Source: an uncultured Bacillota bacterium (lineage in GTDB: Bacteria > Bacillota > Clostridia > Oscillospirales > Oscillospiraceae). Taken from it: 64,000 nt of DNA. The DNA is taken from positions 18,975 through 82,974 of the forward strand of contig CAMTMZ010000006.1 in the NCBI GenBank assembly GCA_947073765.1. Reading direction: 5' to 3'. The translations under genes were made by a program, and so were the position numbers. The notes beneath the pieces were generated by a model that was not told the DNA's origin, did not search any database, and saw only the letters and a program-made list of their open reading frames with translations. Each line of letters starts with the position of its first letter. Position 1 is the stretch's first letter. This document shows positions 43,806 through 52,123 of the stretch, piece by piece.

Positions 43806-44558
43806 TCACCGCTTTTTTTGAGCCATCCAAATTCTTGTTGTATAGGGTACTGTAATTGTTTCCTGATTGAGTTGTTCAACAACCTGCCGGATTTCGGCAA
43901 TTATTTGTTCAAATACGTCGGGAGATTGGCGATAAACTGTACCATGCGATTTCCAACCTTCAATGAAATCTTCTGCGTTTAAATGGTGTTCAATCCGCCC
44001 GGAAATGAATTTTACTGGCCCAAATAGCCCAGACTGATCAATTATATTGGTCTGATCTTCTCGGCGGGTTCCGTAGCTATAATCAGCGATGTGCCTTTTA
44101 ATTACCGCTTCGATTGCCTGCTGAACTGGGTTATCTAAGTTCCGATGATTCCACATACAGGCAAACCAGCCTCTTGGCTTTAGTATACGGCTAGTTTCTA
44201 TTAAGGCCTGTTTCCTATCGCACACATTGAAAGACGACCCAAATGTTACCAGATCATATTTGGAGGAATCCATCCCAGTGTCTTCACCCACACCCTCGAA
44301 CCACTGAACATTCGAATATTTCTCTGTTCGTTTAACTCCGTTTGACCGCATGGCATCATTAGGCTCTACGGCCCACACGTTCAGCCCAAATTTAGCTAGC
44401 TCTAAAGTTAGATGGGCTGCTCCTGCACCTACATCGCACACCTCATCTCCGGGCTTCACCCCAGCACAGACCAGCATTTCTAAGATTGCAGTTGACGCAT
44501 ACTCCGGACGGTGGAGATAGGCCTCTGCTAAGTTCGTATAATCCCATTCTGTTTTCAT
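43806..44558 (-). CDS. Class I SAM-dependent methyltransferase
   Basis: A 250-residue methyltransferase with the SAM-binding motif VCDVGAGAAHLTLELAKFG, post-I WAVEPNDAM and a YDLVTFGSSF motif. In the Campylobacter gene set two methyltransferases are thought to O-methylate the phosphoramidate; this one sits between the APS-kinase-like and glutamine kinase genes and could do the same. Start ATG at 44558 with gaggag upstream; an in-frame GTG at 44576 would include that ribosome site. Confidence 0.8.
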   Translation of the reverse strand: MKTEWDYTNLAEAYLHRPEYASTAILEMLVCAGVKPGDEVCDVGAGAAHLTLELAKFGLNVWAVEPNDAMRSNGVKRTEKYSNVQWFEGVGEDTGMDSSKYDLVTFGSSFNVCDRKQALIETSRILKPRGWFACMWNHRNLDNPVQQAIEAVIKRHIADYSYGTRREDQTNIIDQSGLFGPVKFISGRIEHHLNAEDFIEGWKSHGTVYRQSPDVFEQIIAEIRQVVEQLNQETITVPYTTRIWMAQKKR

Positions 44559-44562
44559 AGTT

Positions 44563-45066
44563 TTATTTCTCCTCACATGATTTTATAGATATCAATTTTA
44601 TCTGTTCCTCTGGTGTTCTATCCCCGTCATTTTCCAGAATCAGGTCTGGATTTTTAGGTTCCTCTACCTGGACATGAATTCCCGCCACGTCAGCTTGTGC
44701 CTGACTGTACAGGCACTTTTGATCCCGGCGTCTGAGCGTTTCCAATGATACTTTAATATAGACCTCAAAATAATCCGGTATATTTGACCGGTTCCATTCC
44801 CGTACGCTGTCAAACATGGAGATTGTGCAGCAAATTACTGTAATTCCCTGCATGGCCAGCAGCGCGCACAGCCTGGCATTGCGCATTGCGCTTTTCCGGC
44901 GGTCTATTTCTGTAAATCCTAAGTCATCTCCAAAGACCTGGCGCAGCTCATCTCCATCCAGGAGGACTACCGGCTTGCCATCTGCCTTTAACTTTTCATA
45001 CCATAGTCGGCCAATGGTCGTTTTTCCGGCCCCGGACAAGCCGGTAAGCCAATATACCCTACTCAT
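44563..45066 (-). CDS. APS-kinase-like enzyme, cytidine diphosphoramidate kinase candidate
   Basis: A 167-residue P-loop kinase: GLSGAGKTT (9-17), LLDGDELR, and LGFTEIDRRKSAMR, the APS-kinase pattern. In C. jejuni the equivalent Cj1415, also annotated as APS kinase, phosphorylates the 3'-hydroxyl of cytidine diphosphoramidate. With no sulfurylase genes in the window, that role is favoured over sulfate activation. Overlaps the sulfotransferase-like gene by 8 bases; ribosome site ggagg. Confidence 0.82.
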   Translation of the reverse strand: MSRVYWLTGLSGAGKTTIGRLWYEKLKADGKPVVLLDGDELRQVFGDDLGFTEIDRRKSAMRNARLCALLAMQGITVICCTISMFDSVREWNRSNIPDYFEVYIKVSLETLRRRDQKCLYSQAQADVAGIHVQVEEPKNPDLILENDGDRTPEEQIKLISIKSCEEK

Positions 45067-46804
45067 TTTTCGGCTCCTCCAATGGAATTAATTCAGGCAC
45101 AGTGATCTGCTTATGCCATGCCTCTTGCAGTGTATATTGAATCCACTCATGGAGCGTTTCATCTGGTGGAGCAGTATCTTTCAAATATGTTCTGTTAATG
45201 CGCTCAAATCGGAAAGGATACCTGAACAGTTCCCGCACCACTTTTTCCGGAATAGGGTATTCTTCAAAGGAAAAGGAAGGATACCCATAATATTTTAAGA
45301 TTGGGTCGTAGAACATTTTTAAGCGAAGCTGGTCGAACTCTGTCAGCACGCTGCTGATATCTCTATGCAACGGTGTCTGGTCAAACCCTTTTGTTACATT
45401 TCCGCTTCGATCCGCCAAGGGAGCTTCTGTTTCCAGCATCTGCGGTTCAAATGGAACATTTAAGTGTCTGCACAGCGCACGGCACATGGTTTCTGGTTTA
45501 GTTTTCAAATCCTCGAATCGAAATCCAAAGTAACATGAAAGCAGTTGTGGCGGCAGGAATTTAGTGTGGATATAGTCAGAAGCCAATAAATATTTTGTTT
45601 GAAATTCATTCCATCCAACCAGGCCATAGAGGTAAGCACGCCCAAAGGTAACGACGGGCTCCCTCATACTGGTCAGTACGGTGTGGTAAGGAAACGAGAG
45701 AACCATGTCATTATAGACACTCGTATCCCACATGTGCGGATCTAAGAGCATCAAAGGCACAATGCGGGGATTCAGTCCTCTTTTTTCATATTGAAAAAGA
45801 AAATATCCACAGAACAGCTCTTTCACTGTATACATATGGGGAGCAGGTCTTTTCTGCCGGAGCCAATCCAGATAATCAGACAGCCCCTCCAGTTTGATAT
45901 CACAATTCTTTTTCTGAAACAAGGAAAGAATCTGCTCTATTGTATACGTTCTATCAACTTGAGACAGTGCCTCCCGAAATGCTGGCATAAAATAGAGCAG
46001 CTCACCGTCAATCTTAGAATCTGTGTGAAAATCCAGACCACCATACATCTGAATTCCGCTTACAGAACCTAGTACACCCAGGCTTAACTCTGTACCGGAG
46101 TAAGCGTGCTTATACCAAAAGCAAATTCTCTTAACCTCATCTATTCGAATTGGAGTAGGTTTCATGTTCGCGTAATGCAAACCAAATTTTTTTCGAAAAT
46201 TGATCGGATATCTGCTCCAATTTTTCTCTCCAATCAAAAAAATAAATTTCTGCTGTTCGAGCAAAAGCTCCAGGTTACAGGTTATCATCAAACATTCCAG
46301 TGGCTTAAAGGATGTATATAAAAGGTAAATGTGGTTGTCATTGGCATAGTCTTCGCTGCTTCTAACATTGTCATTAAGAAATTTAAGATTATAAAAATTT
46401 TCTTCATTTTTTATCTGGATTGGTTTGCTCAAGTCCTGAAAGAAATACCGCATTTTCTCTGAGCTTTCTGGAATGTACGGCCCCTCAAAATGTTCTTGTT
46501 TCTTATCAAAAATATAATATTGTCCCTCATCAACAGGAAATATCTGGATACTCACATCTTGATACTCATGGAATATTTTTTCCCATACGTAGGGGTATTG
46601 CTTCAGTAGTGCAGCGTTGTGAGTATAGTTTGCTCGAAGTTCCTCTTCATTGGGAGTATAATATGCCTCCTTCAACATGTGAAAAATGTTCTTCCGTTCT
46701 TCTGGAGCGGAGTCATAGATCTTTACAAAGGCAGCAAAGGCCTGTCCATACTTCTGCTGGTCAAACAGCGCAATTGCCTGTTGAATCTTATCTCTGGTTT
46801 CCAT
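45059..46804 (-). CDS. Sulfotransferase-like protein, phosphoramidate transferase candidate
   Basis: A 581-residue protein. The N-terminal 60 residues are TPR-like (AIALFDQQKYGQAFAAFVKI); the C-terminal half from about 330 has sulfotransferase-like features, including the SMREPVVTFGRAYLYG motif that in sulfotransferases binds the 3'-phosphate of PAPS. As the upstream kinase makes a PAPS-like 3'-phosphonucleotide, this enzyme could transfer the phosphoramidate to a sugar. Start ATG behind gggagat. The P-loop part is not sharply seen, so the fold call is moderate. Confidence 0.62.
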   Translation of the reverse strand: METRDKIQQAIALFDQQKYGQAFAAFVKIYDSAPEERKNIFHMLKEAYYTPNEEELRANYTHNAALLKQYPYVWEKIFHEYQDVSIQIFPVDEGQYYIFDKKQEHFEGPYIPESSEKMRYFFQDLSKPIQIKNEENFYNLKFLNDNVRSSEDYANDNHIYLLYTSFKPLECLMITCNLELLLEQQKFIFLIGEKNWSRYPINFRKKFGLHYANMKPTPIRIDEVKRICFWYKHAYSGTELSLGVLGSVSGIQMYGGLDFHTDSKIDGELLYFMPAFREALSQVDRTYTIEQILSLFQKKNCDIKLEGLSDYLDWLRQKRPAPHMYTVKELFCGYFLFQYEKRGLNPRIVPLMLLDPHMWDTSVYNDMVLSFPYHTVLTSMREPVVTFGRAYLYGLVGWNEFQTKYLLASDYIHTKFLPPQLLSCYFGFRFEDLKTKPETMCRALCRHLNVPFEPQMLETEAPLADRSGNVTKGFDQTPLHRDISSVLTEFDQLRLKMFYDPILKYYGYPSFSFEEYPIPEKVVRELFRYPFRFERINRTYLKDTAPPDETLHEWIQYTLQEAWHKQITVPELIPLEEPKNE

Positions 46805-47031
46805 GTTTCCAGCTATCTCCCATCAAAATTATTTCTATCCCGGCTCAACAACTGTTTATCCGTTAAACCAACCATAATCCAATCGTAACCCACGTCTCTT
46901 GCTGCCTCACGTCTATACCAAACAGAAAAAAGTTTTTCTGCAATTCAATTTCAAACGGCTGCTATCTCGGGGAAAAACCTCTCTCAACCGCTTTGAAGAA
47001 ATTACAATATTGAGAAAGAAGTTTTAGTTTG
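46805..47031. other. Spacer before the phosphoramidate genes
   Basis: About 227 AT-rich bases with a short palindrome (CAGAAAAA / TTTTTCTG near 46922). No convincing promoter; it may hold the start of the seven-gene unit or just a processing site. Confidence 0.35.
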
Positions 47032-47571
47032 TTAAGTATTAAGTGTTAACTGTTCTCCGCATCTCTCACATATAAGCAAGTCTGTCAGTTTCTGTCCACA
47101 TTTACACACCCAGCCGATCTGACGTGCAGGATTGCCGATCACCAGCGCATGGGCAGGTACATCGTGGGTCACCACACTGCCTGAACCGACCATTGCGTAT
47201 TCACCAACAGTTATGTCACATCGAATCGTTGCGTTTGCACCAATAGAAGCCCCTTTCCGCACCAAGGTTTTTCCGACCTGGAAATCGCTCTGAAACGCAC
47301 GGGGAAAGCGGTCGTTTGTAAAGGTCATGGATGGTCCCAGGAACACATCATCCTCAATCTCAACGCCATGGTAGACATTTACATTATTCTGTATCTTCAC
47401 GCGGTTTCCGATAATCACACCTGTGTCAACATATACATTTTTACTAATAATACAATCTGCCCCAATACAGGCCCTCTCCCGTACTTGGGCATGGTTCCAT
47501 ATTTTTGTACCCTCTCCAATCGAAGCTTCCGAGCTTACCTCCGCTGTAGCATGAACAAAATACTTCTCCAT
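47032..47571 (-). CDS. Hexapeptide-repeat N-acetyltransferase (WbpD/WlbB-like)
   Basis: A 179-residue left-handed beta-helix acetyltransferase beginning MEKYFVHATAEVSS. Motifs IGEGTKIWNHAQV, IGNRVKIQNNVNVYHGVEIEDDVFLGPS and FTNDRFPRAF are those of WbpD/WlbB, which acetylates the 3-amino group of UDP-2-acetamido-3-amino-uronic acid. The C-terminus has a CxC ... CxxC zinc-ribbon-like tail. Start ATG at 47571 with aaggag 7 bases upstream. Confidence 0.82.
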   Translation of the reverse strand: MEKYFVHATAEVSSEASIGEGTKIWNHAQVRERACIGADCIISKNVYVDTGVIIGNRVKIQNNVNVYHGVEIEDDVFLGPSMTFTNDRFPRAFQSDFQVGKTLVRKGASIGANATIRCDITVGEYAMVGSGSVVTHDVPAHALVIGNPARQIGWVCKCGQKLTDLLICERCGEQLTLNT

Positions 47572-47663
47572 AACCATGCTCCTTAAACGCTTTCGTGTCT
47601 TAATAACTTCCCTGCAGACTCCCTGTCGCAATTCTTTGATCGATAAATTTTGAATTCTTTCTT

Positions 47664-48860
47664 TTATACACGTTCAACAAAAAAGCGGTTCACAGTTTCG
47701 ATCACATATGAAATTTCTTTCTCTGTCAACTCAGGAAAAATTGGCAGACAAACGGATTGAGAGGCAACTCTCTCCACCACAGGCAAGCTGCCTGGTGCAT
47801 ACCCCAATCCCAAGAAGGCTTTCTGCAAATGTAGTGGGACCGGATAGAACGTGCCGCTGCCAACGCCGTTTTCCTGAAGATAAGCGCACAATTTCTCTTT
47901 ATGTGGAGTTTTTACTACATACTGATGCCAGCAGGGAGTAATATGTGTGGCGTACGCTGGTTTCACCACTTGATCGCAAAGTCCCTCCTGATAGGCTGCC
48001 GCAACTTTGGTTCGAGCTGCGTTATATTCCTCCAAATGAGGCAGTTTCGCCAACAGAACGGCGGCCTGAATTGCATCTAACCGTGAATTATATCCAATTA
48101 AATAATTGTAATATTTATAAGGGTTATAGAGTCCAGTCGCCGTATCATTATGGGCAGTACATACGTTTTTCCTACCATTCATCAGTTCCCAGGCACGTGC
48201 CCCTTTTTGAGCTGCGCCATGCTCACGCAGGGCCGACAAAATCACAGCCAGTTTATCATCATCGGTGGCAACCATACCCCCGTCTCCAAAGGCACCTAAA
48301 TTTTTAGTGGGGTAAAAGGAAAAGCAGCCAACCGCCCCCAGAGATCCTGTCTTTTTATTTTTGTATTGGCTTCCGATGCTTTGCGCACAGTCCTCAATCA
48401 CACTTAGTTTATATTGGTGCGCAATCGCTGTAATCCGATCCATGTCGCAGGGAGCTCCAAAAATGTGGACCGGAAGAATAGCCTTGGTCTTTGGGGTAAT
48501 TTTCTCCTCAATCTGTTCTGGATCAATATTATAGTTGTCCTCCCGAATATCAACAAACACCGGCGCAGCCCCCAGAGAGGCAATTGCTTCGGCCGTAGCA
48601 AAAAATGTAAAAGGAGTTGTGATAACTTCATCTCCTGGGCCTACTCCGCAGGCGTGCAGGGCAAGGACAAGTGCCTGGGTACCATCAGAGCAGCCCAATG
48701 CGTGCTTTACACCAAGAAATTCTGCCACCTGACGCTCAAACTCCTGAACGGTACTGCCGCCAATAAATGTGCAGCTCTCCATTACAGCAGTGATTCGGCC
48801 GTCAATTTCCTCCTTGATCATCTGATACTGTCGTCTTATGTCAAGAAAGGGTACATTCAT
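47664..48860 (-). CDS. DegT/DnrJ/EryC1 aminotransferase (WbpE-like)
   Basis: A 398-residue PLP-dependent sugar aminotransferase with GCSDGTQALVLAL, PVHIFGAPCDMDRI, EDCAQSIGSQYKNKKTGSLG and the PLP lysine in YPTKNLGAFGDGGM. With the dehydrogenase and acetyltransferase it makes a 3-acetamido group on a UDP-sugar. Start ATG at 48860 behind gaggac/ggagg. Confidence 0.9.
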   Translation of the reverse strand: MNVPFLDIRRQYQMIKEEIDGRITAVMESCTFIGGSTVQEFERQVAEFLGVKHALGCSDGTQALVLALHACGVGPGDEVITTPFTFFATAEAIASLGAAPVFVDIREDNYNIDPEQIEEKITPKTKAILPVHIFGAPCDMDRITAIAHQYKLSVIEDCAQSIGSQYKNKKTGSLGAVGCFSFYPTKNLGAFGDGGMVATDDDKLAVILSALREHGAAQKGARAWELMNGRKNVCTAHNDTATGLYNPYKYYNYLIGYNSRLDAIQAAVLLAKLPHLEEYNAARTKVAAAYQEGLCDQVVKPAYATHITPCWHQYVVKTPHKEKLCAYLQENGVGSGTFYPVPLHLQKAFLGLGYAPGSLPVVERVASQSVCLPIFPELTEKEISYVIETVNRFFVERV

Positions 48861-48885
48861 GATATTGTCCTCCTGTACTAAACAC

Positions 48886-49860
48886 TCAGCCAACTGCGGG
48901 CAGCATCGCACTCTTCGCTATGCTTTCACATATGGCAATCGCCTTTGTTGCGGCTAAACCATCTACCTCAACGGGACAGTTGTTCACTATTGCGTGATAA
49001 AAGGACATCAACTCAGCCCGTAGAGGTTCTACAATGGGAACAAATATCTGCTGCGTAATGCTGTCCTGCTTATAGGAATTCTCCTGACCTTCATCAATAA
49101 TCATGCTGGCGTTTTTATTAACCTGAAGTGTTTTTGTCAGCAAATTCGCGCGAATAAAACTGTTGTGTGTATGGATCTGCAGCTCACGAACCTTATCCTC
49201 TGTCACCCGACTGGCGCTGATCCCCGCCTGAACTCCGTTGTCAAACTTCAGCATGCCCTGCACAAAATCCAGCCGGCCGCTTTTTACAACCTGCCCAAGT
49301 CCTATCGACTGAACAACCTGATGTCCTTCCATCAAACTGCACACCAGATCCACATCGTGAATCATCAAATCCTCAACCACACTAGCGTCCGTAATCCGGC
49401 CATCGTAAGGACTGTAGCGCCTGGCCTCAATAGAGATAATCTGCTCATGCTTCAGAATTTTTGCTAGCTCAATCACCACTGGATTGAAACGCTCTACATG
49501 TCCTGCCGCAAGCTTGAGTCCCTGTGCGGCAAAGGCATAGGCAAGGCGTTCAGCCTCTTGGGCGTTCACTGTCAAAGGCTTTTCGATCAACGCATGTACA
49601 CGATGCTCTGCCGCTGCCAAACCCAACTTTGTGTGCAGTGAGGAGGGTACCGCAATCACAACCGCTTCTACCTGGTCCAAAAGACTATCCGCAGTTTCGG
49701 CAGCCAGGGTTTTATACTGTGAGGCTATTTTTTCAGCCCGAGACTGGTCCTCATCATAGATCCCAACCAGATCAAATTGGTTTCTCTCCTCTGAAAGAAT
49801 CCGCACATGGTTTTTGCCCATATGACCTGTACCAATTACTCCAATCTTCAGCTGTCGCAT
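48886..49860 (-). CDS. Gfo/Idh/MocA oxidoreductase (WbpB-like)
   Basis: A 324-residue NAD-dependent sugar dehydrogenase with GVIGTGHMGKNHVRIL and HALIEKPLTVNAQEAERL; the catalytic EKP motif is intact. In the WbpB-WbpE-WbpD set it oxidises C3 of UDP-GlcNAcA. No UDP-GlcNAc 6-dehydrogenase is seen here. Overlaps the glycosyltransferase gene by 13 bases. Confidence 0.88.
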   Translation of the reverse strand: MRQLKIGVIGTGHMGKNHVRILSEERNQFDLVGIYDEDQSRAEKIASQYKTLAAETADSLLDQVEAVVIAVPSSLHTKLGLAAAEHRVHALIEKPLTVNAQEAERLAYAFAAQGLKLAAGHVERFNPVVIELAKILKHEQIISIEARRYSPYDGRITDASVVEDLMIHDVDLVCSLMEGHQVVQSIGLGQVVKSGRLDFVQGMLKFDNGVQAGISASRVTEDKVRELQIHTHNSFIRANLLTKTLQVNKNASMIIDEGQENSYKQDSITQQIFVPIVEPLRAELMSFYHAIVNNCPVEVDGLAATKAIAICESIAKSAMLPAVG

Positions 49861-51989
49861 TTCGCTGCCCCCTCGCCTGACAATGTGTTTTCTTCCTCAA
49901 TCAACCAAGCTACCTTTTGGTAGGCGGCGCTGGCCTTCAGCATAGCCACAGCGGGATCGTCGGGTGAATAGCCAGCCAGCAGAGACCGCACCTGTTCCGC
50001 TAAAGATCGCAGTTCTTCTGAGGGAGACCGCAGCTCCGGAGTATGGCTACTCAAAAATTCCACCATGTTCTTCATGCCGGGGCAGGAAGTCAGGCCCTGG
50101 TGAAGCAGACGGACATAGTTCGCCGCATTGCCCTGCTCCAACTGGGCAAACGCTTGGGCGCAATACCAGCCAAAACGGTGCATTGGGGGTAAGAGCTCTA
50201 CATTTTCCTCCCGCAGAAAAGCCGGTGCGTAATATTGCGGCAGAAATACGTTCTCCACCTGGGCAAAGCTTTTAGCCAGCACCAGTCCCTGACTCTCCTC
50301 CTTCCAGGGGCAAACCCGCACACCCGCAAGAACCAGCCCCCGGGCCCAGATCAGTTTGTTCAGATCCTCGGTCATGGAGTTGACGCCTTGAAGAACAATA
50401 GCATCAAAGCCTTCACAGCCAGCCAAACGGGCGGCCAATGTGTCCATTGTATCTACGTTCAGATTCCGGTCTGGAAAAGGTATTCCCTTTTCCAACGCAT
50501 GGGCCAGGGCGGCAATGGGCAGCTGCTCCAGCTCCTCCACCTGACCGAGCCGCTCAGCAACAGCCTGAGGTTCCTCCAGACCAATGAGAACTGCCGCGTC
50601 CCCCAAGGGGCACACCCCCGCCAGAGGCAGAAAAGCCGTGTAGGCGTGGCGGTGGAATTTTTCGTTCTTTTTTTCATTTTTCTGGTAGTCTGGGGAGAAC
50701 ACAGCGGCCGCGCTGCGAACAAACTGATCCTTTCTGGCCTGTGCATGCTGTTCTGTAGGGGTTGGCTCTCCTAATTCTTTCCAAATACGGCGTATCAGCG
50801 AAGTAATATCCCGGTCCGATTTATTATGAAGCTGAATGAGGGTGCGTACCAGATAATCGACCTGGGTGCCATTCAAAAGAGTGCCGTCCAGCTTTTCAAG
50901 CTCACCTAAGCAATGCCCTGTCCGGCCGACACGCCGGTAGGAGTCCGCTAAAAACACATGCATAGACCGACGGTGCTCAGGGGACGCAAAGCTCAGTGTA
51001 TTAAACATTGTCTCCAAGAGATCATACTGATCAGTGTCATAGTCCTCCAGCGCTTTAAAATAACTTTCCGCTAATGAGACACATTCTTCATACCGGCTGG
51101 TCTCCCAGGCATGGGAAAACTCTACCCATACAACATCAATCCGGGTAAAAATAGAATTGGGAAACATTGTATGGGCTTCCTGAATCCACTCCTCCAGTTC
51201 CGGCATTTTAGCGTTTGCCGCCAATACCACCCCATATCGCAGAATGGAGGCACCCACTCGCTCCCATCCCAAGGCTTTCGCCCGCACACCTGCCTGAGCT
51301 CTGCGAAGATAATCCAAAAACTCGGGCGTACCCTCTCCGGATTCTATACACTGCTCTAATGTCAACAAATCATCTGGATTTTTAGCAAGCTTTTCCCGAA
51401 GAGCGACCATGTTACGATTTCGTTTTTCCGGAGTCCAGCCGCCGCCTTTGGCATACCCGTCGTGGTGGATCATTATTTTTCCGACTATATAAATACTGGG
51501 AATTTCTGCGTCCCAACGCTCGTGGATCGCATTGATATATCGAACACCTGTAGACATGCGTACCAGACGCACAGAACTGAAATCTGTGAAACGTCCATTT
51601 TCTCCCAGGTCCATGGTCTTATAGTTGCGGGTCATCAAGGCCCCAAAGTTATACTGCTCTACATCTCTGACGAAATGGATCAGATTGGAAAGGTCTCCTT
51701 TCAGCCACTCGTCAGCGTCCAGTACCATGGCCCACTTGCCAGCGCAGCGGTCCAGCACCGCGTTCCGGGCGGCGGAAAAGTCGTTAATCCAGGGAAAGTC
51801 AAACACCAGGTCGGCGTACCGCTCCGCCACCTCTCGGCTGCCGTCGTCAGATCCTGTATCCGCCATAATCAGCTCACAGGGGATGGCTTCCCGCAGAGGG
51901 GTCAGGGACTTTAGGCACCGCTCCAGGCAGCGAATCTCGTTTTTAAAGATCATGGTAATGCTCAGCAGGGGTTGGATCTGTGTACTCAT
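49848..51989 (-). CDS. Family 2 glycosyltransferase, flagellin-glycan type
   Basis: A 713-residue protein. N-terminal GT2 domain (about 10-130): LSITMIFKNEIRCLERCL, ADTGSDDGS, FSAARNAVLDRCAGKWAMVLDADEW with the DxD metal motif. The middle is TPR-like, the C-terminal 250 residues form another domain with no named family. The start ATG at 51989 has gaggagag upstream. It is next to flagellin, as in Clostridia where such enzymes attach the first sugar to flagellin serines or threonines. Confidence 0.85.
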   Translation of the reverse strand: MSTQIQPLLSITMIFKNEIRCLERCLKSLTPLREAIPCELIMADTGSDDGSREVAERYADLVFDFPWINDFSAARNAVLDRCAGKWAMVLDADEWLKGDLSNLIHFVRDVEQYNFGALMTRNYKTMDLGENGRFTDFSSVRLVRMSTGVRYINAIHERWDAEIPSIYIVGKIMIHHDGYAKGGGWTPEKRNRNMVALREKLAKNPDDLLTLEQCIESGEGTPEFLDYLRRAQAGVRAKALGWERVGASILRYGVVLAANAKMPELEEWIQEAHTMFPNSIFTRIDVVWVEFSHAWETSRYEECVSLAESYFKALEDYDTDQYDLLETMFNTLSFASPEHRRSMHVFLADSYRRVGRTGHCLGELEKLDGTLLNGTQVDYLVRTLIQLHNKSDRDITSLIRRIWKELGEPTPTEQHAQARKDQFVRSAAAVFSPDYQKNEKKNEKFHRHAYTAFLPLAGVCPLGDAAVLIGLEEPQAVAERLGQVEELEQLPIAALAHALEKGIPFPDRNLNVDTMDTLAARLAGCEGFDAIVLQGVNSMTEDLNKLIWARGLVLAGVRVCPWKEESQGLVLAKSFAQVENVFLPQYYAPAFLREENVELLPPMHRFGWYCAQAFAQLEQGNAANYVRLLHQGLTSCPGMKNMVEFLSSHTPELRSPSEELRSLAEQVRSLLAGYSPDDPAVAMLKASAAYQKVAWLIEEENTLSGEGAAKCDS

Positions 51990-52056
51990 AATCTGCTCTC
52001 CTCTCCGTTCCTGCGCTTGAAAAAGAGGGCCTTGTCCCGCTTTTTCAAACACAGGA

Positions 52057-52092
52057 AGGGGGACCGGGCACAAGCCCGGCCCCCCTTTTTTT
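52057..52092. terminator. GC-rich hairpin between flagellin and glycan genes
   Basis: GGGGGaCCGGGC and GCCCGGcCCCCC pair around a four-base loop. The T-run (52086-52092) is on the plus strand; for flagellin transcription on the minus strand the hairpin lacks a T-run, so partial read-through into the glycan genes is likely. Confidence 0.65.
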
Positions 52093-52123
52093 ATGCGTAT
52101 TTGGACGATATTCAGTGTCAGGC

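Noticed and set aside
44563..46804. APS kinase plus sulfotransferase read as a sulfate-activation and sulfation pathway
   Set aside because: No ATP sulfurylase is present, and the five neighbouring genes fit the phosphoramidate pathway, where an APS-kinase-like enzyme is known. Sulfation stays possible but is less likely.
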